A stretch of DNA of 64,000 bases, from NCBI GenBank assembly GCA_944474755.1, contig OX104119.1:80527873-80591872 (forward strand). Direction: 5' to 3'. Position 1 is the stretch's first letter, and each line of letters opens with the position of its first letter. Source of the DNA: Limnoperna fortunei (lineage: Eukaryota; Mollusca; Bivalvia; Mytilida; Modiolidae). The notes under the pieces were generated by a model that made no database searches, was not told the origin of the DNA, and saw only the letters and a program-made list of their open reading frames with translations. Shown here piece after piece: positions 38,183 through 49,152 of the stretch. The position numbers and the translations under genes were made by a program.

Positions 38183-41100
38183 TATAGATGTCATAGTCAC
38201 CTGACGTGTTTGTTTGTTATGGATGTCATAGTCAGCTGACTTGTTTGTTATGAATGCCATCGTCAGCTGACCTGTTTGTTATGGATGTCATAGTCAGCTG
38301 ACTTGTTTGTTATGGATGTCATAGTCACCTGACGTGTTTGTTATGGATGTCATAGTCACCTGACGTGTTTGTTATGGATGTCATAGTCAACTGACGTGTT
38401 TGTTTGTTATGGATGTCATAGTCACCTGACGTGTTTGTTATGGATGTCATAGTCAGCTGACTTGTTTGTTATGGATGTCATAGTCACCTGACGTGTTTGT
38501 TTGTTATGGATGTCATAGTCAGCTGACTTGTTTGTTATAGATGTCATAGTCACCTGACGTGTTTGTTATGGATGTCATAGTCACCTGACATGTTTGTTAT
38601 GAATGCCATCGTCAGCTGACCTGTTTGTTGTGGATGTCATAGTCAGCTGACTTGTTTGTTTTGGTTGTAATGGACGTCATAGTAAGCTGACTTGTTTGTT
38701 TCTTATGGATGTAGTCAGCTGACCTGTTTGTTATGGATGTCATAGTCAGCTGACTTGTTTGTTTGTTATAGATGTCATAGTCATCTGACGTGTTTGTTAT
38801 GAATGCCATCGTCAGCTGACCTGTTTGTTATGGATGTCATAGTCAGCTGACTTGTTTGTTATGGATGTCATAGTCACCTGACGTGTTTGTTATGGATGTC
38901 ATAGTCAGCTGACCTGTTTGTTATGGATGTCAGAGTCACCTGACGTGTTTGTTTGTTATGGATGTCATAGTCACCTGACGTGTTTGTCATGGATGTCATA
39001 GTCACCTGACGTGTTTGTTATGGATGTCATAGTCAGCTGACCTGTTTGTTATGGATGTCATAGTCACCTGACGTGTTTGTTATGGATGTCATAGTCACCT
39101 GACTTGTTTGTTACGAATGTCATAGTCACCTGACGTGTTTGTTATGGATGTCATAGTCACCTGACGTGTTTGTTATGGATGTCATAGTCACCTTACGTGT
39201 TTGTTATGGATGTCATAGTCACCTGACGTGTTTGTTATGGATGTCATAGTCACCTGACGTGTTTGTTATGGATGTCATAGTCACCTGACGTGTTTGTTAT
39301 GGATGTTATAGTCAGCATACTTGTTGTTAAGGATTTCATTGTCATTTATTATGGATGTCAGCAATCAGCTGACGTGTTTCTTACAGATGTCAGCAGTCGG
39401 ATGACTTGTTTGTTATGGATTTCAGCAGTCCGCTGACATCTTTGTTATGAATTTAAAAGTCAACTAACTTGTTACTTACAAATGTCATAGCAAGTTGATT
39501 TGTCAGTTATAGGTGTTATAGTCACCTGACGTGTTTGTTATGGATGTCATAGTCACCTGACGTGTTTGTTACGAATGTCATAGTCACCTGACGTGTTTGT
39601 TATGGATGTCATAGTCACCTGACGTGTTTGTTATGGATGTCATAGTCACCTGACGTGTTTGTTATGAATGATATAATCAGATGACTTGGTGTATGGATTT
39701 CATTGTCAGCTGACCTGTTTGTTATTGATGTCCAAGTCAGCTGATTTATTTGTTATGGATGTCAGCAGTCAGTTGACGTGTTTTTTTACAGATGTCAGCA
39801 ATCGGATGACTTATTTGTTATGGATTTCATAGTCAGCTGACTTGTTTGTTATGGATGTCATAGTCACCTGACATGTTTGTAATGGATTTCATAGTCAGTT
39901 GAATTGTTTGTTATGGATGTCATAGTCACCTAACGTGTTTGTTATGGATGTCGTAGTCAGCTGAATTGTTTGTTATGGATACAATAGTCAGCATACTTGC
40001 TTGTTATGAATTTCATTGTCAGCTGAGCTGTTTGTTATTGATGTCAAAGTCAGCTGATTTATTTGTTATGGATGTCAGCAGTCAGTTGACGTGTTTCTTA
40101 CAGATGTCAGCAGTCGGATGACTTGTTTGTTATTGTTTTCATAGTCAGTAGACTTTTTTGTTATAAATGTCATAGTCAGCTGACATCTTTGTTATGATTT
40201 AATAGTCAGCTGACGTTTGTGTTATGGATTTCATAGTCAGCTGACTTTTCTGTTATAGATCACATACTAGTAGTCATCTGACTTGTTTGTTATGGATTTC
40301 ATAGTCAACTGACTTGTTAGTTATGGATGTCATAGTCACCTAACGTGTTTGTAATGGATTTCATAGTCAGCTGATTTGTCTGTTATAGATGTCATTTTCA
40401 ACTGACTTATTTGTTATGGATTTCATAGTTAGCTGACTTGTTTGTTACAGATGTCATAGTCAGCTGATTTGTCTGTTATGGATGCCATAGTCAGCTGACT
40501 TGTTTGTTATGTATGTCATAGTCACCTGACGTTTTTGTTTGTTATGAATGCCATAGTCAGCTGACTTGTTTGTTATGGATGTCAGTCAGCTGACGTGTTT
40601 GTTTGTTATGGATGTCATAGTCAGCTGACTTGTTTGTTATGAATGCCATCGTCAGCTGACCTGTTTGTTATGGATGTCATAGTCAGCTGACTTGTTTGTT
40701 ATGGATGTCATAGTCACCTGACGTGTTTGTTATGGATGTCATAGTCACCTGACGTGTTTGTTATGGATGTCATAGTCAACTGACGTGTTTGTTTGTTATG
40801 GATGTCATAGTCACCTGACGTGTTTGTTATGGATGTCATAGTCAGCTGACTTGTTTGTTATGGATGTCATAGTCACCTGACGTGTTTGTTTGTTATGGAT
40901 GTCATAGTCAGCTGACTTGTTTGTTATAGATGTCATAGTCACCTGACGTGTTTGTTATGGATGTCATAGTCACCTGACATGTTTGTTATGAATGCCATCG
41001 TCAGCTGACCTGTTTGTTGTGGATGTCATAGTCAGCTGACTTGTTTGTTTTGGTTGTAATGGACGTCATAGTAAGCTGACTTGTTTGTTTCTTATGGATG

Positions 41101-44100
41101 TAGTCAGCTGACCTGTTTGTTATGGATGTCATAGTCAGCTGACTTGTTTGTTTGTTATAGATGTCATAGTCATCTGACGTGTTTGTTATGAATGCCATCG
41201 TCAGCTGACCTGTTTGTTATGGATGTCATAGTCAGCTGACTTGTTTGTTATGGATGTCATAGTCACCTGACGTGTTTGTTATGGATGTCATAGTCAGCTG
41301 ACCTGTTTGTTATGGATGTCAGAGTCACCTGACGTGTTTGTTTGTTATGGATGTCATAGTCACCTGACGTGTTTGTCATGGATGTCATAGTCACCTGACG
41401 TGTTTGTTATGGATGTCATAGTCAGCTGACCTGTTTGTTATGGATGTCATAGTCACCTGACGTGTTTGTTATGGATGTCATAGTCACCTGACTTGTTTGT
41501 TACGAATGTCATAGTCACCTGACGTGTTTGTTATGGATGTCATAGTCACCTGACGTGTTTGTTATGGATGTCATAGTCACCTTACGTGTTTGTTATGGAT
41601 GTCATAGTCACCTGACGTGTTTGTTATGGATGTCATAGTCACCTGACGTGTTTGTTATGGATGTCATAGTCACCTGACGTGTTTGTTATGGATGTTATAG
41701 TCAGCATACTTGTTGTTAAGGATTTCATTGTCATTTGTTATGGATGTCAGCAATCAGCTGACGTGTTTCTTACAGATGTCAGCAGTCGGATGACTTGTTT
41801 GTTATGGATTTCAGCAGTCCGCTGACATCTTTGTTATGAATTTAAAAGTCAACTAACTTGTTACTTACAAATGTCATAGCAAGTTGATTTGTCAGTTATA
41901 GGTGTTATAGTCACCTGACGTGTTTGTTATGGATGTCATAGTCACCTGACGTGTTTGTTACGAATGTCATAGTCACCTGACGTGTTTGTTATGGATGTCA
42001 TAGTCACCTGACGTGTTTGTTATGGATGTCATAGTCACCTGACGTGTTTGTTATGAATGATATAATCAGATGACTTGGTGTATGGATTTCATTGTCAGCT
42101 GACCTGTTTGTTATTGATGTCCAAGTCAGCTGATTTATTTGTTATGGATGTCAGCAGTCAGTTGACGTGTTTTTTTACAGATGTCAGCAATCGGATGACT
42201 TATTTGTTATGGATTTCATAGTCAGCTGACTTGTTTGTTATGGATGTCATAGTCAGCTGACTTGTTTGTTTGTTATAGATGTCATAGTCATCTGACGTGT
42301 TTGTTATGAATGCCATCGTCAGCTGACCTGTTTGTTATGGATGTCATAGTCAGCTGACTTGTTTGTTATGGATGTCATAGTCACCTGACGTGTTTGTTAT
42401 GGATGTCATAGTCAGCTGACCTGTTTGTTATGGATGTCAGAGTCACCTGACGTGTTTGTTTGTTATGGATGTCATAGTCACCTGACGTGTTTGTCATGGA
42501 TGTCATAGTCACCTGACGTGTTTGTTATGGATGTCATAGTCAGCTGACCTGTTTGTTATGGATGTCATAGTCACCTGACGTGTTTGTTATGGATGTCATA
42601 GTCACCTGACTTGTTTGTTACGAATGTCATAGTCACCTGACGTGTTTGTTATGGATGTCATAGTCACCTGACGTGTTTGTTATGGATGTCATAGTCACCT
42701 TACGTGTTTGTTATGGATGTCATAGTCACCTGACGTGTTTGTTATGGATGTCATAGTCACCTGACGTGTTTGTTATGGATGTCATAGTCACCTGACGTGT
42801 TTGTTATGGATGTTATAGTCAGCATACTTGTTGTTAAGGATTTCATTGTCATTTGTTATGGATGTCAGCAATCAGCTGACGTGTTTCTTACAGATGTCAG
42901 CAGTCGGATGACTTGTTTGTTATGGATTTCAGCAGTCCGCTGACATCTTTGTTATGAATTTAAAAGTCAACTAACTTGTTACTTACAAATGTCATAGCAA
43001 GTTGATTTGTCAGTTATAGGTGTTATAGTCACCTGACGTGTTTGTTATGGATGTCATAGTCACCTGACGTGTTTGTTACGAATGTCATAGTCACCTGACG
43101 TGTTTGTTATGGATGTCATAGTCACCTGACGTGTTTGTTATGGATGTCATAGTCACCTGACGTGTTTGTTATGAATGATATAATCAGATGACTTGGTGTA
43201 TGGATTTCATTGTCAGCTGACCTGTTTGTTATTGATGTCCAAGTCAGCTGATTTATTTGTTATGGATGTCAGCAGTCAGTTGACGTGTTTTTTTACAGAT
43301 GTCAGCAATCGGATGACTTATTTGTTATGGATTTCATAGTCAGCTGACTTGTTTGTTATGGATGTCATAGTCACCTGACATGTTTGTAATGGATTTCATA
43401 GTCAGTTGAATTGTTTGTTATGGATGTCATAGTCACCTAACGTGTTTGTTATGGATGTCGTAGTCAGCTGAATTGTTTGTTATGGATACAATAGTCAGCA
43501 TACTTGCTTGTTATGAATTTCATTGTCAGCTGAGCTGTTTGTTATTGATGTCAAAGTCAGCTGATTTATTTGTTATGGATGTCAGCAGTCAGTTGACGTG
43601 TTTCTTACAGATGTCAGCAGTCGGATGACTTGTTTGTTATTGTTTTCATAGTCAGTAGACTTTTTTGTTATAAATGTCATAGTCAGCTGACATCTTTGTT
43701 ATGATTTAATAGTCAGCTGACGTTTGTGTTATGGATTTCATAGTCAGCTGACTTTTCTGTTATAGATCACATACTAGTAGTCATCTGACTTGTTTGTTAT
43801 GGATTTCATAGTCAACTGACTTGTTAGTTATGGATGTCATAGTCACCTAACGTGTTTGTAATGGATTTCATAGTCAGCTGATTTGTCTGTTATAGATGTC
43901 ATTTTCAACTGACTTATTTGTTATGGATTTCATAGTTAGCTGACTTGTTTGTTACAGATGTCATAGTCAGCTGATTTGTCTGTTATGGATGCCATAGTCA
44001 GCTGACTTGTTTGTTATGTATGTCATAGTCACCTGACGTTTTTGTTTGTTATGAATGCCATAGTCAGCTGACTTGTTTGTTATGGATGTCAGTCAGCTGA

Positions 44101-44165
44101 CTTGTTTGTTATGGATGTCAGTCAGCTGACATGTTTGTTATGTATGTCATAGTCAGTTGTCTTAG
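38183..44165. repeat. 31-bp minisatellite, right arm, with higher-order repeats
   Basis: Unit close to TCACCTGACGTGTTTGTTAT+GGATGTCATAG; variants carry the palindrome GTCAGCTGAC. A 2,389-bp block from about 38,204 recurs from about 40,593, and a 1,118-bp block recurs once more (the AGCATACTTGTTGTTAAGG marker is at 39,314, 41,703 and 42,821). The identical open frames at 38,612 and 41,001 are copies of this repeat. Confidence 0.95.
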
Positions 44166-44951
44166 ACTCGTCTTTTTCATACTTGTGTTATAGGTGGAAA
44201 TGATTTCTTATAATAAAGAGAGATGATGTATGAGAGATAATTGTGCCTTAGATTCCCAGGAGCCATGTTTGGTCATGTGACTTCGTAGGTTTTCATCTAT
44301 AGTGTAGTCTCCACAGTTGTTTGTTATTGTATTACTTTGCACTTAGTCAAATAAATAGTTAGTCAACTACTTTTGATCAGCGGCTGTTGCACAATGTGTG
44401 TGCTTAAATCAACTGTCAAAACTATCATTGATGTTTGCCAGTTTTCTTACTGACGGTACGGGTTTTTTTACCTGGAAAAAGCTGGACGCCCATTTCTTTG
44501 CTGAAAATTTCTTAGTGTCATTACACTTCTTTCAAACAAACACGCAAGATAACAATTAGGAAACAGTGTAATAGTAATATAAATGATGCTTTACCATCTG
44601 TTTGTTAAATACATTGTATAGCAAACATTTATTCACTAATGAAGTTATGTGTTCACTTTCTTGACACCTCAGTTGAAAATAATTGTGTCGATTGGAATAA
44701 GCGGCACCTGCAGCTAATTATTCCGGTATAACGATGTTTTTCTTGTTTAAAAGATAAATTTAGTTTAAAATTCGATTTGTTTTGCCTCTAGGTTTAATAA
44801 AAAAGTTTCAAAAGTTTGTTTCATGGGGCACAGATGTTGAAGATTTTGTAGTAAATGCCTTTTCTTTACTTTGGATTATCTTCATTTGAAATTTGTATAT
44901 ATTTCCTCCTATTTCTTCTATTGGTAGACTTCTGGACAATGTCAGTAGAGA

Positions 44952-45497
44952 ATGACTAAACATGTTATTGATAACACCATATTGGCCAACACAAGCATGG
45001 TTTCCAACTTAGTTGAATTTGACAAAAAGCAAACCTATGACTTCATGGTTCCCAGTTCTGGTTCCGTAATTTCTGGACTATACAGTACACCGTCTATGGG
45101 ACCGTTTACATTTGACCACATGGCATATTTGAGTAATAATTTATTAAGTGAAGATTTTACCTCGGATTCCTCATATATCATATGTTCTTCTTGGAGGGAA
45201 CGTAATTGTAAACAGTATTAATATGCATGGAAATTATGGGTTTCTTGGTGTCAATCTAAATTAATTTCACCAAGATTAGCATTTATTCATGGTATTGTAT
45301 TTGTGTTAGCTTCTCAATATAAAGAGGGAAAATCGTATAGTATATTGAACACCTATAGATGATCAATCTCAAGTGTGCATAGACTATTTAACAATGTTCC
45401 AGTTGGTAAACATCATCTTGTCGTTAGATGTTTTAAAGGTCTAGCCGTTTTAATACAATCTAAACCTAGGGCGAATTTATTGTTAAAAAACTGGTTC
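44952..45497 (+). pseudogene. DIRS-type tyrosine recombinase fragment
   Basis: One frame, broken by two stops (TAA at 45,219 and TGA near 45,359), reads LSEDFTSDSSYIICSSWRER, then YAWKLWVSWCQSKLISPRL, YKEGKSYSILNTYR*SISS and VPVGKHHLVVRCFKGL. The order SSWRxxTxKQYxxxxKxWxxWC..SYSTINxxRSALSS..PxGxHxLVxRxxKG matches the N-terminal (SAM-like) region of tyrosine recombinases from DIRS-group retrotransposons. The catalytic half with the R-H-R-Y residues is missing. Confidence 0.7.
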
Positions 45498-45499
45498 TA

Positions 45500-46400
45500 G
45501 TTCAGTTTCATGGCTTGAAACTAGTTTCCAAAAACGTTTCAAACCAGTTTTGGTTTGGAGATTTTTAGTAAATAAAAAGTTTATCTTGCAGGCATAGACA
45601 CTTCTACATTTAGAGGACACAGCTTTAGGGGTGTCTTCAACCTATGCAAACATTTTAAAAATTTCTATTCAAGGAATGCCAACATGCAGAAACCAATAGA
45701 TGTTTTGATAGTAATTAAACTATTAAACATGTGTAAATCACAGGCAAAATTATTGAATGAGTAAGAGAACTCTCAATTCATAGGCTATTGACATTTCTAT
45801 TTATATTGTATCTGTTATTTATGAAATTAAATAAAGTTATGTATAAATATACAAAAAATATTAAAATAAAAAAAAAAATTATTATTAAACAAAACAGAAC
45901 AAAACCCTTAAAGTGGATTTTACCTTTATACACCTGTAACACTAATTAACGAATTGTTTATATAAGGGAGTAAAATTTGTATACAACAATTCAATGTATG
46001 CCAACATTTTTTCTTACCTTTTAATAACCAAAATTTAAAATGAATGAACCGCTTTAGGTCTTCTACAACAACACACAGTTTTAATAATGGTAGTTCAGTT
46101 AAGGACATAAGGAAGCTAGCCTCTTGGAAAAAGGTTTCTATTTGAAGCCAGTTTTGGATAATTGAAAATAAACAGTTTATGAGAGATTTGTGTAATGATA
46201 CATTTATTTACACAAAAAAAATTTCAGAAAATAAAAATAAAGTGAAATTATATTTTTTATATTTAGTCTGTCTTTGCCTAAGTTTGCATAAATGCAGTGT
46301 GATTATAATTCGTAATAATGATTATAATTCTTAAGAAGTATATTGAAGCATGAAGGAGTCATTGCCCACCCTTTCTGATTGTCTCCCTTCCCTTATTTTA
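45500..46400. other. AT-rich, no gene recognised
   Basis: Low-complexity AT-rich sequence and poly-A runs (45,845-45,880). Nothing recognisable. Confidence 0.5.
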
Positions 46401-46407
46401 TCTGGGT

Positions 46408-46965
46408 GCATTCCAGTTTGCCGAATCCCAAATTGCCGATTCTCAGATTGCCGTGTCCAAATTTCCAATTCCCAGTTTGCCAATAACATATTATTAAACC
46501 AACTAAGAACAATCCAAATGGTGTAAAAAGAATTGTATCAAGAGCCATGTGTGTTTAAGACAATAAATTATATAAATTAAATAATTTAAGTGAGATAAAT
46601 GGAATTATCAGCTTATAAAATTATAAAGTATCGGCTTGGGACATTCTTTGCTTTAAAGAAATATATGAAGCTGAGAAAAACCAAGTTAGAGGACTTTACC
46701 GACAATTATGGGTGCTTAATTTAGGTAGTCTTGCACAATTATAAATTATCAGCTTGGGTCGTTATTGTTTTGAATTAATATAAAAAGCTAATAATTAGTG
46801 ATTGAAAAAATTTAAATTGATATAAAAAAGAAAATTTCAAAAAGAATTGCATTTTAGTTATTGAAGCAAAATATTTTCTTAAATTGTAAAATATCAATGA
46901 ATCGGCAAACTAAGAATCGGCTTATTGGACACGGCAATCTGGGTAACTGGAATTTGAAACTAGGG
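46408..46965. mobile_element. Possible MITE with repetitive inverted ends
   Basis: Left end (CAGATTGCCGTGTCCAA, CCCAGTTTGCC, GCCGATTCTC) pairs with the reverse complement of 46,898-46,960 (CCAGATTGCCGTGTCCAATA, TTAGTTTGCCGATTC). Both ends have several degenerate copies of a TTGCCGATTCCC motif. The interior is AT-rich. Ends and target duplication are not resolved. Confidence 0.4.
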
Positions 46966-47079
46966 GCTCTTAAGAGCTATCGCTCACCTGACTTTGTTAC
47001 AAAAAAATTTTTAAGAGACAAGACTTTTCTTGCAAATTTTGATATTAAATGCTCGAGTTTATGTAAAGATGTTGTTTCT

Positions 47080-47930
47080 ATAAATGCTGCTATGTTGAAT
47101 TTCCAATCAGCAGCAATTTGTAGGACAGTTTCTGAGAAGAACCAGTCTTCATGTTTTTTCAAAGGTTAGTATGTTAAGTGATGTTCCATGGTGGTAGCAA
47201 TCTTGTATTTTGGATCAAAACAAAAAACTCAAAATTGGTAGAGGACCATACAATATCACATATCCTAAAATCTGCCAAGTGGTTTGTGATAAAACCAATT
47301 TTGAAATTTCAGCCAGCCCGAATGCATTTGCAGCTCTGGCAGCCATGTTGAATTTCCTCGAAAAACTTAAAAAATAATAAGATTACTATCTAAGATTCAC
47401 CTCTGCATTATTTTGTTAAATTGTGTGGAACAGTTTCAGAGAAGAAGCTGTTTGTATGGTTTTCCCATAGGGTCCTATGTTAGCTGTGTATTTTGTAGAG
47501 GACCATCTAAGGTACATTTGTGCAATATTTCAACAAATCTGCTATGCAGTTTGTAAAAAAATTTTTTATATTTCAGCCAATCAGAACCCATTAGTGGCAT
47601 TGGAAGCCATGTTCAATTTGCAATTGGCTCAAAAAACTCAAAATAATAAGATAAATATCCATCCATAATTTTTTCATAATTTGGCTTCATTGTGTGGAAC
47701 AGCTTTCGAGAAGAAGCTGTTTGTATGTTTGTCCCATAGGGTCCTATGTTAAACTAAGTCCTGCGATGGTTGCCATATTGGATTTTGGATTGGCACAAAA
47801 AACTCAAACTTTGTAGAGGACCATCTAAGGCACATTTATGCAATATTTCAAATTAATCTGCCAAGCAGTTTATGAGAAGATTTTAAATTTCAGCCAATCA
47901 GAACACATTAATGATCCTGGCAGCCATGTT
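47080..47930. repeat. Three diverged ~290-bp tandem units
   Basis: The same landmarks recur in order: TGAGAAGAA.., GGTCCTATGTTA, TTTTGGAT..CAAAAAACTCAAA, TAGAGGACCAT, TTTCAGCCA.TC.GAA and GCAGCCATGTT. Divergence is high, so it is an old repeat. 47,931-49,030 shows no recognised gene and probably contains the 3' UTR of CLP1 at its right end. Confidence 0.6.
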
Positions 47931-49037
47931 TCATATTTGATCAGCACGAAAAATTAACAAACTTTATTAAGAAGCACCCAATAAACATTCCTGCAAAGCT
48001 AAGGGAAATATCGCAACAAATAACGAAGGTAAAGTTACGGTACTTGTGCACTGCATTCCTGCTCATCATGATCAATCCAAGTTTGAAGTGAATGTTGTTG
48101 TGGAGATGCGATCCAAATAAAGCCAATACATACAAAGCAGCGACTGAATGTGTCCCCCTTTGGGAAGCACAGAAACAATGTTTATAAAAAAACTAAGTTA
48201 AATGTTTACAAAATTACAATGACAGTAGTTTGAGGACATGGAGATCACACAAACCAATTAATAGTTTGAACGTGATATTATGCTATTTTAAAAGTTTGTA
48301 TAGTCTGTTATGAATGTATGACTGAGCTGCCTTGAGTTCAAAAGATATCAGAGAAAAAAGACCTTAAGATGTTTACCATGGCTTTTGAATTTATTGGTAT
48401 CAACAGTTTATTTATGCAACTCCTGGAATAGCAAATGTCCCTGTATTTTTCAAAAAAAACATTTTTATTGCTGTTAAAATTGTGGTCAAAATTTTCAAAC
48501 AATGGTTCCATACAGGTGGTTTATAAATTAAATGCTCTAGTACTTTAATAAAAACAGTAATAAAATAATAAGTTAACAAATATCTTATCTCCAGATCTTC
48601 TTATAATAACAATGGACTAAAATGGCATATAATGTTTAACTATTTAAAATCTGTCTGTAAAAAGTTTGTTCCAAACATAAAACCTTACTGCAGATATCAA
48701 TATAATTATGTCTATGGCATCTTTCAAGAATATTTCTTACACAAATGATTAAATGTTCTGCACTGTACATCCTTTTCATATCCTTGTAAATAACTTTTCA
48801 TCTGTTAAAGTTACAGCTCATGTTATATTTACACAGCAAACTCTTCAGTTACAGTTGTTGTTTATGTTCAAATCAAATAACTGCTCCCCTTAGTCCATAC
48901 ACAAGTGTTAATAACTGCTTCCCTTAGTCCGTACACAGCAAGTGTTAATTATTCTTGGTTGTTTGATTTTTACTCATTAAGCTCGTCTCCCTTGGTAACC
49001 AAGTTCTCACTGAATTAATCTTTTCTGTTAGTAACTA

Positions 49038-49152
49038 TCAAATATCTATATCCATAAACTGCATGTCCATAAGTAACAGTATCGGTGACGGTAGCTTCTC
49101 AGGCGATGGAGATAAGACTGTTGCTGTCTGCTTGTCTGGGTCTATTCCTGAT
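49038..49152 (-). CDS. CLP1: CLP1 terminal coding exon
   Basis: Acceptor TTTACATTTACAG; phase 2 join restores an Ile codon. Encodes [20 protein letters not shown] and then [17 protein letters not shown], stop at 49,038-49,040. The plus-strand frame overlapping it is a shadow. Confidence 0.9.

Larger units (their letters stand above)
35482..44736. mobile_element. Large inverted repeat with tandem-repeat arms; foldback-like element
   Basis: The outer sequence CATCGTTATACCGGAATAAT at 35,482 is the reverse complement of the sequence ending at 44,736. Left unique arm 35,482-36,065 matches right unique arm 44,166-44,736 with few differences, including a small indel near 35,832. Inside, both arms consist of a 31-bp tandem repeat in opposite orientation: about 1.5 kb on the left (36,066-37,580) and 6 kb on the right (38,183-44,165). 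The unpaired centre is about 600 bp. No gene is seen in it. Drosophila foldback (FB) elements likewise have long inverted ends made of short tandem repeats, so this could be a foldback-type transposon. A palindromic duplication or an assembly artefact are alternatives. No target-site duplication was found. Confidence 0.7.

Noticed and set aside
38612..41198. Two identical 65-residue minus-strand frames
   Set aside because: Exact copies because the 2,389-bp repeat block is duplicated; low-complexity repeat translation.
46861..47169. 102-residue frame
   Set aside because: Lies across the right end of a probable MITE and the first unit of an old tandem repeat; no protein motif.
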